Source of the DNA: Buchnera aphidicola (Meitanaphis flavogallis)
GTDB lineage: Bacteria > Pseudomonadota > Gammaproteobacteria > Enterobacterales > Enterobacteriaceae
DNA: 64,000 nucleotides
Reading direction: 5' to 3'
NCBI GenBank assembly: GCA_039830035.1
Contig: CP140038.1
Span: 555,107 to 619,106 of the forward strand
The notes under the pieces were generated by a model. The model saw only the letters and a program-made list of their open reading frames with translations, searched no databases and was not told the origin of the DNA. This document shows, one piece after another, positions 43,024-53,011 of this stretch. Position numbers and translations under genes: made by a program. Each line of letters starts with the position of its first letter. Within the stretch, counting starts at the first letter, position 1.

Positions 43024-44523
43024 TTAACTAATAAATTTCAAACTAATCCAATATAAACTACTAGATAATATCATAGAAACAGGAAAAGTTAATATCCACG
43101 CAACAATAATATTTTTTATAGTACGCATTTGTACTTCATCTCCATTAATCAATATGGTTCCAGTAATAGATGAAGAAACAATATGAGTAGTTGAAACCGG
43201 AATTCCAGTATAACTAGCTGTACCTATAGAAATAGCAGATGTTAATTGAGATGCCATAGCTTGCGCATATGTCATATTTTTTGTTCCAATTTTTTCTCCA
43301 AATGTCATTGCTATTCTCCTCCACCCTATAACAGTGCCAATAGACAATGATACTGCTACCAGTACAATTATCCATATAGGAGCATATTCAACAGTATATA
43401 ACAAATCTTTTTTCAAATTATTTAAAAAATGTTTGTCAGTGGATTTAATCATAAAATCTTGATTAATTATATCTATAAATTCAGTGATATAAAGTAATGA
43501 TTGGCGTAATTTATAACGTTGATCAATATTTAATTCTGTATAACTCAATTTACCTTGCAATAAATTATATGCATAATGGAAAATTGCTAACATTTTTTCA
43601 TCAGGAGATCGTTTAAAAGACAGAAATTTAATATTCGTTGCACGCGTAGACATAATATCTACACTTTTTTGCAAACTAAATTTGTTATGTATATAATATT
43701 TTTCTAAATTTAAAACAGAACTTTTAGTTTGATTGATATCACATTTCGATGCATTTAAATTAACAAAATATTCGGATGGAAAAAGACATATTAAAACTAA
43801 CATAATTAATCCAATTCCCTTTTGACCATCATTTGCTCCATGCGAATAACTAACACCTATTGAAGATAAAATTAATACAGTTTTAACTAAAAATGGAGGA
43901 TTAACATTTCGATGACATGGATCATAACTATTTTGAGTTATATTAGTAGTATAATAACAACTGTTATTGTTGCTAATCTTCCAAAAACGTTGAAAAAGCA
44001 AAACTAAAATTCCAGAAAATACTAAACCTAATATTGGAGAAATGATTAAAGATAAAAATACATTTAATAATTTACTAAAATTAAAAGAACCAATAATAGA
44101 AAAATGATTACTTATAGCATAAGTAATGTTAATTCCAATAATAGTTCCAATCAATGTATGAGAACTAGAAGTAGGTAAATAAAAAAACCACGTGCATAAA
44201 TTCCATAACATAGCAGCAAATAAAATAGAAAAAATAGCTTTTAAGCCATACGACGAATTAATGTTTAATAACAAGTCAATAGAAAGAAGATGTACAATAG
44301 TATAAGCGACACTCAATCCTCCAAACATTACTCCTAAGAAATTAAAAATTCCAGAAACTATAACAGCTAACTCTGAACTAAGTGTATGAGTATAAATTAT
44401 AGTAGCTATAGCATTAGCAGAATCATGAAAACCATTAATTACTTCATATGACAAAATCATTACAAAAGCAATAATTATTAAAAAATTACTATTATAATTC
44501 GAATAAGAAAACAAAAAAGACAT
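43024..44523 (-). CDS. pitA: PitA low-affinity inorganic phosphate transporter
   Basis: Inner-membrane metal-phosphate/H+ symporter of the PiT family. It has 499 residues, the E. coli length. The duplicated PiT signatures are visible: GFHDSANAIATIIYT near the N-terminus and SYSHGANDGQKGIG in the middle, with SSSHTLIGTIIG and PVSTTHIVSSSITG after each. About ten membrane segments surround a hydrophilic loop at about residues 260-370. An AAGGATT ribosome site precedes the ATG. It is probably the main phosphate importer of the symbiont. Confidence 0.96.
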   Translation of the reverse strand: MSFLFSYSNYNSNFLIIIAFVMILSYEVINGFHDSANAIATIIYTHTLSSELAVIVSGIFNFLGVMFGGLSVAYTIVHLLSIDLLLNINSSYGLKAIFSILFAAMLWNLCTWFFYLPTSSSHTLIGTIIGINITYAISNHFSIIGSFNFSKLLNVFLSLIISPILGLVFSGILVLLFQRFWKISNNNSCYYTTNITQNSYDPCHRNVNPPFLVKTVLILSSIGVSYSHGANDGQKGIGLIMLVLICLFPSEYFVNLNASKCDINQTKSSVLNLEKYYIHNKFSLQKSVDIMSTRATNIKFLSFKRSPDEKMLAIFHYAYNLLQGKLSYTELNIDQRYKLRQSLLYITEFIDIINQDFMIKSTDKHFLNNLKKDLLYTVEYAPIWIIVLVAVSLSIGTVIGWRRIAMTFGEKIGTKNMTYAQAMASQLTSAISIGTASYTGIPVSTTHIVSSSITGTILINGDEVQMRTIKNIIVAWILTFPVSMILSSSLYWISLKFIS

Positions 44524-44738
44524 AATCCTTAAACCATTTTTTAAAAATATAGATTTAATTCATTATCTGTGAGAAATCTAGATAGAGAAAGAGATAATTG
44601 TATACAATTAAAATAAATATAAACATTATACAAAAATAATGATATTAATTACAAAATAAACTTTTTATTATTTTAAAAATACTTTATAAAAACATATTTT
44701 ATAAATATTAATAGTCAAATACAGTTAGTTCTAAAAAA

Positions 44739-46028
44739 TTATCTTTTTCTTATATTATAAGTTATACTATTTAATCGCATTGCTAATATAATTCCCATAC
44801 ACAAAGCAATAATAACAAATACTGAAATTCCTATCCATTGTCCTATTATCCAAAACATTCCACTAATTGTACCCAAAATACTAGATCCTAAATAATATGA
44901 AAACAAATAAATAGATGAAGTATAACCTTTATTATCATTTCCATGTTGACCTATCCACGTGCTAGTAACTGAATGTGCTGCAAAAAATCCAGCTGCAAAA
45001 AATATTAAGCCTAAAACAACTAAAATTATTTCATTCCATTGCGAAATTAAAATACCGATAATCATCATAATTAAAGACAATATTAGCATAATGCCTTTAG
45101 TATATTTTTTAATAAGCATGCCTGCTTTAGGAGAACTATATACACCTATTAAATAAATCATTGATAACATACCTATCGTGTTATGATCTACATAAAATGG
45201 TTTAGACAACAATCTATATCCAATATAATTAAAAATTGTAATAAAACTACCCATTAAAAGAAATCCCATCATAAATAATTTAGATAAAACAGGATTCTTC
45301 CATTGTAATATAAAATGAGTAAAAATTTTTCGAGGACGTAACGAAACAGAACGAAAATTTTTTGAATGTGGTAATAAATATATAAAAAAAACTGAAAAAA
45401 TAAACGCTAAAATACTGATCCATTCTAGTGCTAATCTCCATGAAAAATTTTCTGCTAAAAAACTACTCAAAAACCTACCAAAAAAACCACCAATAGTATT
45501 TCCGCTAATATATAATCCCATGGAAAATGATAAAGTATTTGGATGTATTTCTTCACTAAGATATGTCATAGCTACAGCTGCTACACCACTTAACGCTAAT
45601 CCCGTTAGAGCTCTCATAAATATGACATTTTCCCAACTATTCATTTGCGAACAACAAAAAGTAAAAAAAGTTGCCAGTAATAAAGAAATAGACATAACTT
45701 TTTTTCTACCTATTCTATCTGATAATGGACCTGTAAATAACATACCTATTGCCATCATAGCAGTAGAAGATGACAGTGATAAACTACTTTCTGCAGGACT
45801 TAAAGAAAAACTCTTAGATAATAAAAATAAAATAGGCTGAACACAATATAAAATAGAAAATGTTGCAAAACCTGCTAGAAACAAAGAAATTGTTACTTCT
45901 ATAAACTTTTTTGTACCTTTTTCTATATAATATTTATTATCATTTATATTTTCTTGAATTTGCATATCTTTATATTTACTAATATGACGTTGATTTTTTA
46001 AAATCAATTTTTTATTTAAAAAATGCAA
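44739..46028 (-). CDS. ynfM: MFS transporter, YnfM family (TTG start)
   Basis: Twelve-segment major facilitator of unknown substrate. It aligns with E. coli YnfM (417 residues) over its length: FATFSILYCVQPIL, AIGMLFTGPLSDRIGRKKVM, ALSGVAAVAMTYLSEEIHP, SMGLYISGNTIGG, SSPKAGM and AAGFFAAHSVTSTWIG. The frame starts with TTG at 46028, seven bases after AAGGA; an in-frame ATG at 45965 lacks a ribosome site but gives a length nearer the family. Transporters are few in such genomes, so it may carry amino acids or related products between symbiont and host. That role is an inference. Confidence 0.88.
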   Translation of the reverse strand: MHFLNKKLILKNQRHISKYKDMQIQENINDNKYYIEKGTKKFIEVTISLFLAGFATFSILYCVQPILFLLSKSFSLSPAESSLSLSSSTAMMAIGMLFTGPLSDRIGRKKVMSISLLLATFFTFCCSQMNSWENVIFMRALTGLALSGVAAVAMTYLSEEIHPNTLSFSMGLYISGNTIGGFFGRFLSSFLAENFSWRLALEWISILAFIFSVFFIYLLPHSKNFRSVSLRPRKIFTHFILQWKNPVLSKLFMMGFLLMGSFITIFNYIGYRLLSKPFYVDHNTIGMLSMIYLIGVYSSPKAGMLIKKYTKGIMLILSLIMMIIGILISQWNEIILVVLGLIFFAAGFFAAHSVTSTWIGQHGNDNKGYTSSIYLFSYYLGSSILGTISGMFWIIGQWIGISVFVIIALCMGIILAMRLNSITYNIRKR

Positions 46029-46256
46029 AATATATTCCTTTTTAAGGATACAATTCTTAATTAAAGATTTTTAAATATATTTAGAAATATTATATTTAAA
46101 ATTTTTTATATCATCTAAAAGAAATATTGTATATATATCGAGTTTTTCTTGGTAATTATACTATACTTCTCCATTTAAAAATTTTTGCACTGACATATAA
46201 AAGAAATATACATAATATATTAATAAAAATATATTATTTAAAAATCTATAATAACA

Positions 46257-47087
46257 TCATAAAAAAAAATATCCATCATACACATGCGTAGCTGAACCTA
46301 TCATATATAAATGTTCTAAAGATCCATTCCAACATATTCTCAATTGTCCACCTAATAAATCTACTTGAACTTTATTAGATAACATTTTTTCCTTAATTCC
46401 TACTGCAACAGCAGCACAAGCACCACTACCGCATGATCGTGTTTCCCCTACTCCTCTTTCGTAAACTCGAAGCAAAATCTGTTTTGTTGAAACAATTTCC
46501 ATAAAACCAACGTTTACTCCCTTAGGAAACAATTTATGAACACTCAGAATAGAACCGATTTCTTTTACTGGATAATTTTTAATGTCTTTTACAATAATAA
46601 TACAATGAGGATTACCCATTGAAGCAATATAATATTTTATTACTTTCCCTAAAATTAAAGTAGAAAAATAATTTTTAATATTAAATCCTAAATAAGGTAT
46701 ATATTGTGGTTTAAATAATGGAATACCCATATCCACACATACTTGTTGATTTTTTAATATATGTAAAATAATTATCCTAGTATTAGTACTAATGTAAATA
46801 ATTTTCTTTTTTACAATTTTATTTAATATTAAAAATAATGCCAAACATCGAGCACCATTTCCGCATTGTGACACCTCTGTTCCATTGGCATTAAAAATAC
46901 GATAATGAAAATCCGTTTTTTCTTTTATAGGAGATTCTAACATTAATAATTGATCGAAACCAATTCCTGTACGTCGATGAGATAAATATTGTATAATTTG
47001 AGGTGTAAAATATAAATTACCTTTAATATTATTTAAAACTATAAAATCATTTTCTAATCCATGCATTTTAGAGAAATTTATTTGCAT
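46257..47087 (-). CDS. dapF: Diaminopimelate epimerase
   Basis: Converts LL- to meso-diaminopimelate for lysine and peptidoglycan. It has 276 residues against 274 in E. coli. MHGLENDFIVL opens the protein, and the two catalytic cysteines lie in SQCGNGARCLALF and TRSCGSGACAAVAV. GIGFDQLLMLE and MGNPHCIIIV are conserved. It is divergent from cyaY, as in enterics. Confidence 0.97.
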   Translation of the reverse strand: MQINFSKMHGLENDFIVLNNIKGNLYFTPQIIQYLSHRRTGIGFDQLLMLESPIKEKTDFHYRIFNANGTEVSQCGNGARCLALFLILNKIVKKKIIYISTNTRIIILHILKNQQVCVDMGIPLFKPQYIPYLGFNIKNYFSTLILGKVIKYYIASMGNPHCIIIVKDIKNYPVKEIGSILSVHKLFPKGVNVGFMEIVSTKQILLRVYERGVGETRSCGSGACAAVAVGIKEKMLSNKVQVDLLGGQLRICWNGSLEHLYMIGSATHVYDGYFFL

Positions 47088-47326
47088 TTTTTTTTAGCTA
47101 ACATCATTATATTTATCCTTGTTTTCAATATAATAAATTGTACTATTTTAACAATATAATTCAATTATAATTTATTTGAAAGTACTATGCGTTTTAAATA
47201 ATATTACAAAACATTTTATATTTTATATTAACTAAATTAAGTAAAAATATTTTTCTTGTATATTATTTATAATAATACTATTGTTATATTACATAAAAAT
47301 TTCTAAAAAAATATAAAAAAACATAT

Positions 47327-47653
47327 ATGATAAACAATCTTGACTTTCATAAATTAACTGATCAACTATTTCTCTCTATAGAACGCAATATTGATAATTA
47401 TAAAGGAAAATCAGATATTGATTGCGAAAAAAATTATAATGTAATAACAATAACTTTTGAAAATAAAAGAAAAATTATTATTAATAAACAAGAATCATTA
47501 CATCAAGTTTGGTTAGCTACATATAATTTAGGATATCACTTTGAATATAAAAAACCGAAATGGATATGTCATCGTACTCAAAAAGAATTCTGGTATATTT
47601 TAGAAAAATCGTGTTCACATCAAACCCATGAAAATATTAAATTTTCCAATTGA
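47327..47653 (+). CDS. cyaY: CyaY (bacterial frataxin)
   Basis: Small iron-binding protein that regulates IscS activity in Fe-S assembly. It has 108 residues against 106 in E. coli. The frataxin core is visible as IDCEKNYNVITITFENKRKIIINKQ followed in two parts by LHQVWLATYNLGYHFEY and WICHRTQKEFWYIL. The N-terminal acidic helix (about residues 15-32: IERNIDNYKGKSDIDCE) is retained but has more lysine than in E. coli. It works with the isc genes at 57-61 kb. Confidence 0.95.
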   Translation: MINNLDFHKLTDQLFLSIERNIDNYKGKSDIDCEKNYNVITITFENKRKIIINKQESLHQVWLATYNLGYHFEYKKPKWICHRTQKEFWYILEKSCSHQTHENIKFSN

Positions 47654-48382
47654 AACGTACAATAAAAATGTTAGTTAACTCTTTCACAACTATAAAATCA
47701 TCTTCAGCAACTATGTATTATTAAAAAACTCAAACACTATTAATAAATCTTTAAAAATAAAAACTTACACGAAAAAACTAAACAATATATCTCAAAAATT
47801 TTTTAATAAAAATTTATTGCATACAAATTAAACAAATTTAATATTTAGAACATATTTTATACTTATTAGAACTATTTGATTATATCAAGTAACATTTATT
47901 ATTTAAAATAAAAAAAATAATTCTTATGTATTTCAAATAGTAAAAATATTTTTAAAAAAAATTAATTAACTATAATAGAAAGAAACTATTACTAATGTTT
48001 TTAACTAAAAATTAATATTTAAATAAATACCCATACATTAAAATAAATATTCTATTAATCTTGATTTAAAAGATTGTCATAATAGTAAAACTTATAATAT
48101 TGTGTGTAACTAAATTTAAGAATATCATGCCAAAATGTAATGAATATCATGTAAAGTACTGAATGAATACTTACATAAATTATTATTGAAATAATGAATA
48201 TTATTTAGAATAAATTCAATAGTAAAAAACGTTTTTTAAAAATTTTATCCAAAAAAAAATGAACAATATTTATTAAACATAAATGTTAAAAAACTAAAAA
48301 ATAAACTACATTTATAACATTTCGTTTAAAATAAGCATTATATTCATTTTTTATAAATCTTAAAAAAATACAAGTAAAAAAA
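47654..48382. other. 729-bp gene-free region after cyaY
   Basis: In E. coli cyaA and hemCD stand beyond cyaY. Here the space up to the tRNA operon terminator is A+T-rich with stops in all frames. I searched by eye for HemC motifs on the plus strand and CyaA on the minus strand and found nothing convincing. It is the largest stretch in the window with no recognisable content. Confidence 0.6.
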
Positions 48383-48414
48383 TAAACAATTAATTATTAA
48401 TAATTAATTGTTTA
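48383..48414 (-). terminator. Rho-independent terminator of the tRNA operon
   Basis: A perfect 32-bp palindrome begins 34 bases after the 3' end of tRNA-Pro (arms TAAACAATTAATTATT and complement), followed directly on the minus strand by seven T. It is the clearest intrinsic terminator in the window and ends the Arg-His-Pro tRNA transcript. Confidence 0.85.
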
Positions 48415-48448
48415 TTACTGAAATAATACTGCTCTAAAAAATAAATTT

Positions 48449-48522
48449 TCGGTGAGAGAGGATTTGAACCTCTGACCTACTGGTCCCAAACCAGTTGCGC
48501 TACCAAACTGCGCTACTCACCG
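48449..48522 (-). tRNA. tRNA-Pro(TGG)
   Basis: Acceptor CGGTGAG/CTCACCG, anticodon loop TTTGGGA (TGG), T-arm AGAGGTTCAAATCCTCT. It matches E. coli proM. It is likely the single proline tRNA able to read all CCN codons by wobble. CCA is not encoded. It is the last gene in the Arg-His-Pro cluster; the leuT gene found between His and Pro in E. coli is absent. Confidence 0.97.
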
Positions 48523-48564
48523 AAATAAAAATATTTTTAAAAAAACTACTGAAACATTCAAATG

Positions 48565-48638
48565 GGTGACCAATGGGATTCGAACCCATGACATCTGGAA
48601 TCACAATCCAGGACTCTACCAACTGAGCTATGGCCACC
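48565..48638 (-). tRNA. tRNA-His(GTG)
   Basis: Acceptor GTGGCCA/TGGTCAC with one G-T pair, anticodon GTG in TTGTGAT, T-arm GGGTTCGAATCCC, discriminator C. Base 48638 encodes the extra G-1 needed by HisRS, genomically encoded as in E. coli. CCA is not complete in the DNA. Confidence 0.97.
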
Positions 48639-48688
48639 ATAGAAGTATACATAAATAAAAATATTATAACATTTAAAAAATAAATATT

Positions 48689-48762
48689 TGCGTTCGACAG
48701 GATTTGAACCTGAGACCTCTACCTTCGGAGGGTAGCGCTCTATCCAACTGAGCTACGAACGC
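48689..48762 (-). tRNA. tRNA-Arg(CCG)
   Basis: Acceptor GCGTTCG/CGAACGC, anticodon loop CTCCGAA (CCG), T-arm CAGGTTCAAATCCTG, discriminator A. It corresponds to E. coli argX and reads the rare CGG codon. It is first in the Arg-His-Pro operon and 264 bp from rho. Confidence 0.96.
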
Positions 48763-48870
48763 TCTTTTATAATGTAATATTATTTATTTACAATCTAGAT
48801 TTTTAAGCTAACACATTTTATTAAATATTTCAATCAATTTAAAATTATTTAAATCTATAAATATATTAAA

Positions 48871-48921
48871 AAATTGAATATAAAAAATATCATTATAATA
48901 GATAATTTTTATATTCAATTT
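48871..48921 (-). terminator. 16-bp hairpin downstream of rho
   Basis: AAATTGAATATAAAAA and its exact complement are separated by 19 bases, about 105 bases after the rho stop and before the tRNA operon. Followed on the minus strand by TTTAATATATTT, only moderately T-rich. It probably ends or stabilises the rho mRNA. Confidence 0.5.
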
Positions 48922-49026
48922 ATAAATCTAAAATAATGATCCTAAAATCACCTAATTTTAAATATTAATCAATAGTACTTAATTTATTATTATTAAAAAA
49001 ATAATATTAATAGTCACTAAACAAAA

Positions 49027-50286
49027 TTAAGAACGCTTCATCATATCAAAAAATTCATTATTAGTTTTAGTCATTGCCAATTTGTCTATTAAGAATTCCA
49101 TAGCATCAATCTCACTCATAGGATGAATTATTTTTCGCAAAATCCACATTTTTTGTAATTCATCAGGTTGAGTCAACAATTCTTCTTTTCTCGTTCCTGA
49201 TCTATTATAATCAATTGCTGGAAAAACACGTTTTTCTGCTATTTTTCTTGATAAAGGTAATTCCATATTTCCTGTTCCTTTAAATTCCTCATAAATAACT
49301 TCATCCATTTTTGAGCCTGTATCAATTAATGCTGTTGCTATAATAGTTAAACTACCTCCTTCTTCTACGTTACGTGCAGCACCAAAAAAACGTTTAGGTC
49401 TATGTAAAGCATTTGCATCTACTCCACCTGTTAATACTTTACCTGATGCTGGTACTACCGTATTATAAGCTCTAGCCAACCTTGTAATAGAATCTAATAA
49501 TATAATAACATCTTTTCTATGTTCTACCAATCTTTTTGCTTTTTCAATCACCATTTCTGCCACCTGCACATGTCTAGAAGCTGGTTCATCAAATGTAGAA
49601 GCAACTACTTCTCCCTTAACTAATCTACACATTTCAGTGACTTCTTCTGGTCTTTCATCTATAAGTAAAACCATTAAAACACAATCAGGATGATTATAAG
49701 CAATACTTTGCGCTATATTCTGTAAAAGCATTGTTTTACCAGCTTTGGGAGGAGCTACAATTAGACCTCTTTGTCCTCTTCCAATAGGAGATGCTAAATC
49801 TAATACTCGTGCGGTTAAATCTTCAGTAGAGCCATTACCTCTTTCCATTCGCAAACGAGAATTAGCATGTAAAGGAGTTAAATTTTCAAATAAGATTTTG
49901 CTTCTAGCATTTTCAGGTTTATCATAATTTACTTTATTAACTTTCAATAATGCAAAATATCTTTCACCTTCTTTTGGAGGACGAATCTTACCAGAAATGG
50001 TATCACCTGTCCGTAAATTAAATCTTCGAATTTGACTAGGAGAAACATAAATATCATCAGGACCTGCTAAATACGAACTGTCAGAAGAACGTAAAAAACC
50101 AAATCCATCTTGTAAAATTTCTAAAACACCGTCTCCAAATATATCTTCTCCACTTTTTGCATGTTGTTTTAATATAGAAAAGATAATATCTTGTTTTCTC
50201 ATACGTGCTAAATTTTCCAATCCTGCATTATCACCAAGAATGATTAATTCAGAAACTGGTATATTTTTTAATGCAGTAAGATTCAT
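49027..50286 (-). CDS. rho: Transcription termination factor Rho
   Basis: Hexameric RNA-dependent ATPase that ends transcription. It has 419 residues, the E. coli length, and is one of the best conserved proteins here. The RNA-binding domain includes [20 protein letters not shown]-loop [16 protein letters not shown] is at about residue 178; Walker [17 protein letters not shown]-loop/R-loop and [17 protein letters not shown] follow. Retention fits a genome where many intergenic hairpins lack T-runs. Confidence 0.98.
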   Translation of the reverse strand: MNLTALKNIPVSELIILGDNAGLENLARMRKQDIIFSILKQHAKSGEDIFGDGVLEILQDGFGFLRSSDSSYLAGPDDIYVSPSQIRRFNLRTGDTISGKIRPPKEGERYFALLKVNKVNYDKPENARSKILFENLTPLHANSRLRMERGNGSTEDLTARVLDLASPIGRGQRGLIVAPPKAGKTMLLQNIAQSIAYNHPDCVLMVLLIDERPEEVTEMCRLVKGEVVASTFDEPASRHVQVAEMVIEKAKRLVEHRKDVIILLDSITRLARAYNTVVPASGKVLTGGVDANALHRPKRFFGAARNVEEGGSLTIIATALIDTGSKMDEVIYEEFKGTGNMELPLSRKIAEKRVFPAIDYNRSGTRKEELLTQPDELQKMWILRKIIHPMSEIDAMEFLIDKLAMTKTNNEFFDMMKRS

Positions 50287-50410
50287 AATGATAGGTTCTT
50301 AGTAAAATCAGAATCGATTTCGAAATGATATTTGACATATAGAATAAAATAAATAAAATAACTCATATAGAACTAATTTGTTGTTTGCAATATTTTAAAA
50401 TCAAGAAACA

Positions 50411-50439
50411 TTTAATACTACCATATTGGTAGTATTAAA
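50411..50439 (-). terminator. 13-bp hairpin between trxA and rho
   Basis: TTTAATACTACCA / TGGTAGTATTAAA with a 3-base loop, 47 bases after the trxA stop and in the leader of rho. The minus strand continues TGTTTCTTGATTTT. It may end trxA transcription or take part in rho leader attenuation, which is known for E. coli rho. Confidence 0.6.
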
Positions 50440-50486
50440 TCTATAAGTTTTAAAAAATTTTAATATTTAAAATAAGAATACGCATT

Positions 50487-50822
50487 TTATGTTTGTTTTA
50501 AATTAGTATCCAAAAAATCTTTTAACTGACTTTTAGACAAAGAACCAATTTTAGTAGCTATTAATTTACCTTTTTGAAATAACAATAATGCAGGAATTCC
50601 TCTAATTGAATATTTAGGTGCAATATTAGGATTAGCATCAACATCTATTTTTGCAATAATTAAGTACTGACTATATTCTATAGATATTTCTTCTAAAATA
50701 GGAGATAATATTTTACATGGATGGCACCAATTCGCCCAAAAGTCAACTAGTACTATCTTATTAGATTCTAAAACTTTTTCATTAAAGTTTGCATCATTTA
50801 AATTAATTATATTTCCTTTCAT
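50487..50822 (-). CDS. trxA: Thioredoxin 1 with CHPC active site
   Basis: General cytoplasmic disulfide reductase. The ATG at 50822 gives 111 residues against 109 in E. coli. VDFWANWC-HPCKILSPIL carries the redox pair at Cys33 and Cys36. The canonical CGPC is here CHPC (codons TGC CAT CCA TGT), with histidine in place of the highly conserved glycine. PKYSIRGIPALLLF with the cis-proline and ATKIGSLSKSQLKDFLD are normal. It lies upstream of rho, as in E. coli. Confidence 0.96.
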   Translation of the reverse strand: MKGNIINLNDANFNEKVLESNKIVLVDFWANWCHPCKILSPILEEISIEYSQYLIIAKIDVDANPNIAPKYSIRGIPALLLFQKGKLIATKIGSLSKSQLKDFLDTNLKQT

Positions 50823-50924
50823 AATGATCCTTAACAAAAAATAATTAGTTATGCATAAAAGTTATCTATATTCAAAAAATACATATTAAAAAATAACTAC
50901 ATAAATTATATATATATATTCATT

Positions 50925-52910
50925 CTAACGTTTACGCATATTTTTAATATAAAAAATATTTTTATTGCGGAAGTTTCTAATATTATCTTGAACTTTATTT
51001 ATTGTCCAAAATACATCATTTTTTGGCAACTCTAACAAAAACCGACTAGGAGAAGTATAAATCATTTCTCCATACTGATAACGGGTTTCAGAATAACTAA
51101 GGAATAATTCTTTTTTAGCTCTAGTAATACCAACATACATCAATCGTCTTTCTTCATCGATATTATTATTCACAGAACTTTGATGAGGTAAAATTCCTTC
51201 TTCCATTCCTATTATAAATACATAAGAAAACTCTAATCCTTTAGAGGCATGCAATGTCATTAGTTGAACTTGATCACTATTACGATGTTTATCTTCTAGT
51301 TCATTATGCAGAATAAATTGAGTTAAAATTTCTGAAAGAAAATCAGATTTATGTGGATTTTTATATTTTTTTATTAACTCAATCATCCAATTCAATAACA
51401 TATGCATATTTTTTATACTTGTTTCATACAATTTTAAACTTTTCAAAGTTTTAGATAGCCATATATCATATTCTATATTAGAAATAAGATTATTCAACAT
51501 AACTACAGGTTGAACATAAATATTTTCTGTTAACGTTTTTATTAAAAATAAAAATTTTTGTAATGCATCAAAACTTCGAGGTGTTAAAATAAACTGCAAA
51601 CCGAAATCGCTACTAGAATAAAACAAGCTTTTTTTTCTTTTTTTACTCCATTCTTTTAATTTATTTAAAGTAACAATACCTAATCCTCTAGGAGGTTTAT
51701 TTATTATTTTTAAAAAAGCCATATCATCATTTGGATTAAGTATTAATTTTAAATATGCTAATAAATCTTTAATTTCAGGACGAGAAAAAAAGGATGAACT
51801 AGTTATAATGTTATATGGAATTTTAAAATTTATTAATATTTTTTCAAATATTTTAGCTTGATAATTATTTCGATATAATATAGCATAATCTTGATATTTA
51901 TTTGTATTAAGATACTTATGAGCTAATATCTTTTTTAATACTAATTTAGCTTCTTCTTCTTCATTTTTAGCAGATATTACATTTACAATAGGTCCGTATT
52001 CTAAATTAGAAAATAATTTTTTTTCAAAAAAATGTGGATTTTTTTTTATTAAATAATTTGCAACTTTTAAAATTCTACCGGAAGAACGATAATTATGTTC
52101 TAATTTTATTATACGTAATTTTGGATAATCTGTTTTTAATAATGAAAAATTATGTACTCTAGCTCCTCTCCAAGAATAAATAGATTGATCATCATCACCT
52201 ACTAAAGTAAAATTGGGATAATTAATATTTAATAACTTTATTAGTTCATATTGAATACTATTAGTATCTTGATATTCATCAACTAATAAATATTGAATTT
52301 TTTTTTCCCATTTCTTTTGCAAGAATATCTTACTTTTCAATAACAATGTAGGTAAAAAAAGTAAATCATCAAAATCTAATGTATTGCATGATTTAAGGTA
52401 TAATTCATATAATTCATAATAAGATGCATAATCTTTTTCTAAATCAGATCGCGCATTAATTTTTGCATTATAAGAATCCATTAGTTTATTTTTCCAACTA
52501 GAAATCGCAATACGAACTTTTTTTAAAAATATCTTATCTTTTTTTTTCGTAATATTCTTTAATACAGATATTTGATCTTGTTCATCAAAAATAGAAAAAT
52601 TAGATTGAATATTTAGATAATTACATTCACATTTAATAATATTTAATCCTAACGCATGAAATGTTGAAATAGTGAGTTGTCTTGCAACATGAGAAGATAA
52701 TTGATTAGTAATTCTATTTCTCATTTCATTTGCAGCTTTGTTGGTAAAAGTAATAGCAAAAATATTTTTTGGATTAAAATTACATTTATCAACTAAGTGA
52801 ACAATCTTTTTTATAATCACTTGTGTCTTTCCTGATCCTGCTCCAGCTAATATTAAGCAAGGACCTGAAATGTAATGAACAGCTTCATTTTGGTTTATAT
52901 TTAAATCCAT
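50925..52910 (-). CDS. rep: ATP-dependent DNA helicase Rep
   Basis: Superfamily 1A 3'-5' helicase that helps forks through protein blocks. It has 661 residues against 673 in E. coli. Motif I LAGAGSGKT is at residues 21-29; Ia ITFTNKAANEMRNR; II LLVDEYQDTN; III VGDDDQSIYSWRGA; IV LEHNYRSSGRIL; V LMTLHASKGLEF; VI ERRLMYVGITRAKKEL. The C-terminal tail, which contacts DnaB in E. coli, ends in a lysine/arginine-rich stretch. It is present with dnaB at the start of the window. Confidence 0.97.
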   Translation of the reverse strand: MDLNINQNEAVHYISGPCLILAGAGSGKTQVIIKKIVHLVDKCNFNPKNIFAITFTNKAANEMRNRITNQLSSHVARQLTISTFHALGLNIIKCECNYLNIQSNFSIFDEQDQISVLKNITKKKDKIFLKKVRIAISSWKNKLMDSYNAKINARSDLEKDYASYYELYELYLKSCNTLDFDDLLFLPTLLLKSKIFLQKKWEKKIQYLLVDEYQDTNSIQYELIKLLNINYPNFTLVGDDDQSIYSWRGARVHNFSLLKTDYPKLRIIKLEHNYRSSGRILKVANYLIKKNPHFFEKKLFSNLEYGPIVNVISAKNEEEEAKLVLKKILAHKYLNTNKYQDYAILYRNNYQAKIFEKILINFKIPYNIITSSSFFSRPEIKDLLAYLKLILNPNDDMAFLKIINKPPRGLGIVTLNKLKEWSKKRKKSLFYSSSDFGLQFILTPRSFDALQKFLFLIKTLTENIYVQPVVMLNNLISNIEYDIWLSKTLKSLKLYETSIKNMHMLLNWMIELIKKYKNPHKSDFLSEILTQFILHNELEDKHRNSDQVQLMTLHASKGLEFSYVFIIGMEEGILPHQSSVNNNIDEERRLMYVGITRAKKELFLSYSETRYQYGEMIYTSPSRFLLELPKNDVFWTINKVQDNIRNFRNKNIFYIKNMRKR

Positions 52911-53011
52911 AGAAAATTTATAACACTATATTTAATCTAAAATTACCGTAAAAAATATTATTTTTATTTTAAAATTTTGTATTCATAATATAAAAATGCA
53001 AAATATCATGT

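Noticed and set aside
45520..45840. 106-codon open frame antisense to the MFS transporter
   Set aside because: Shadow frame; no ribosome site or recognisable domain.
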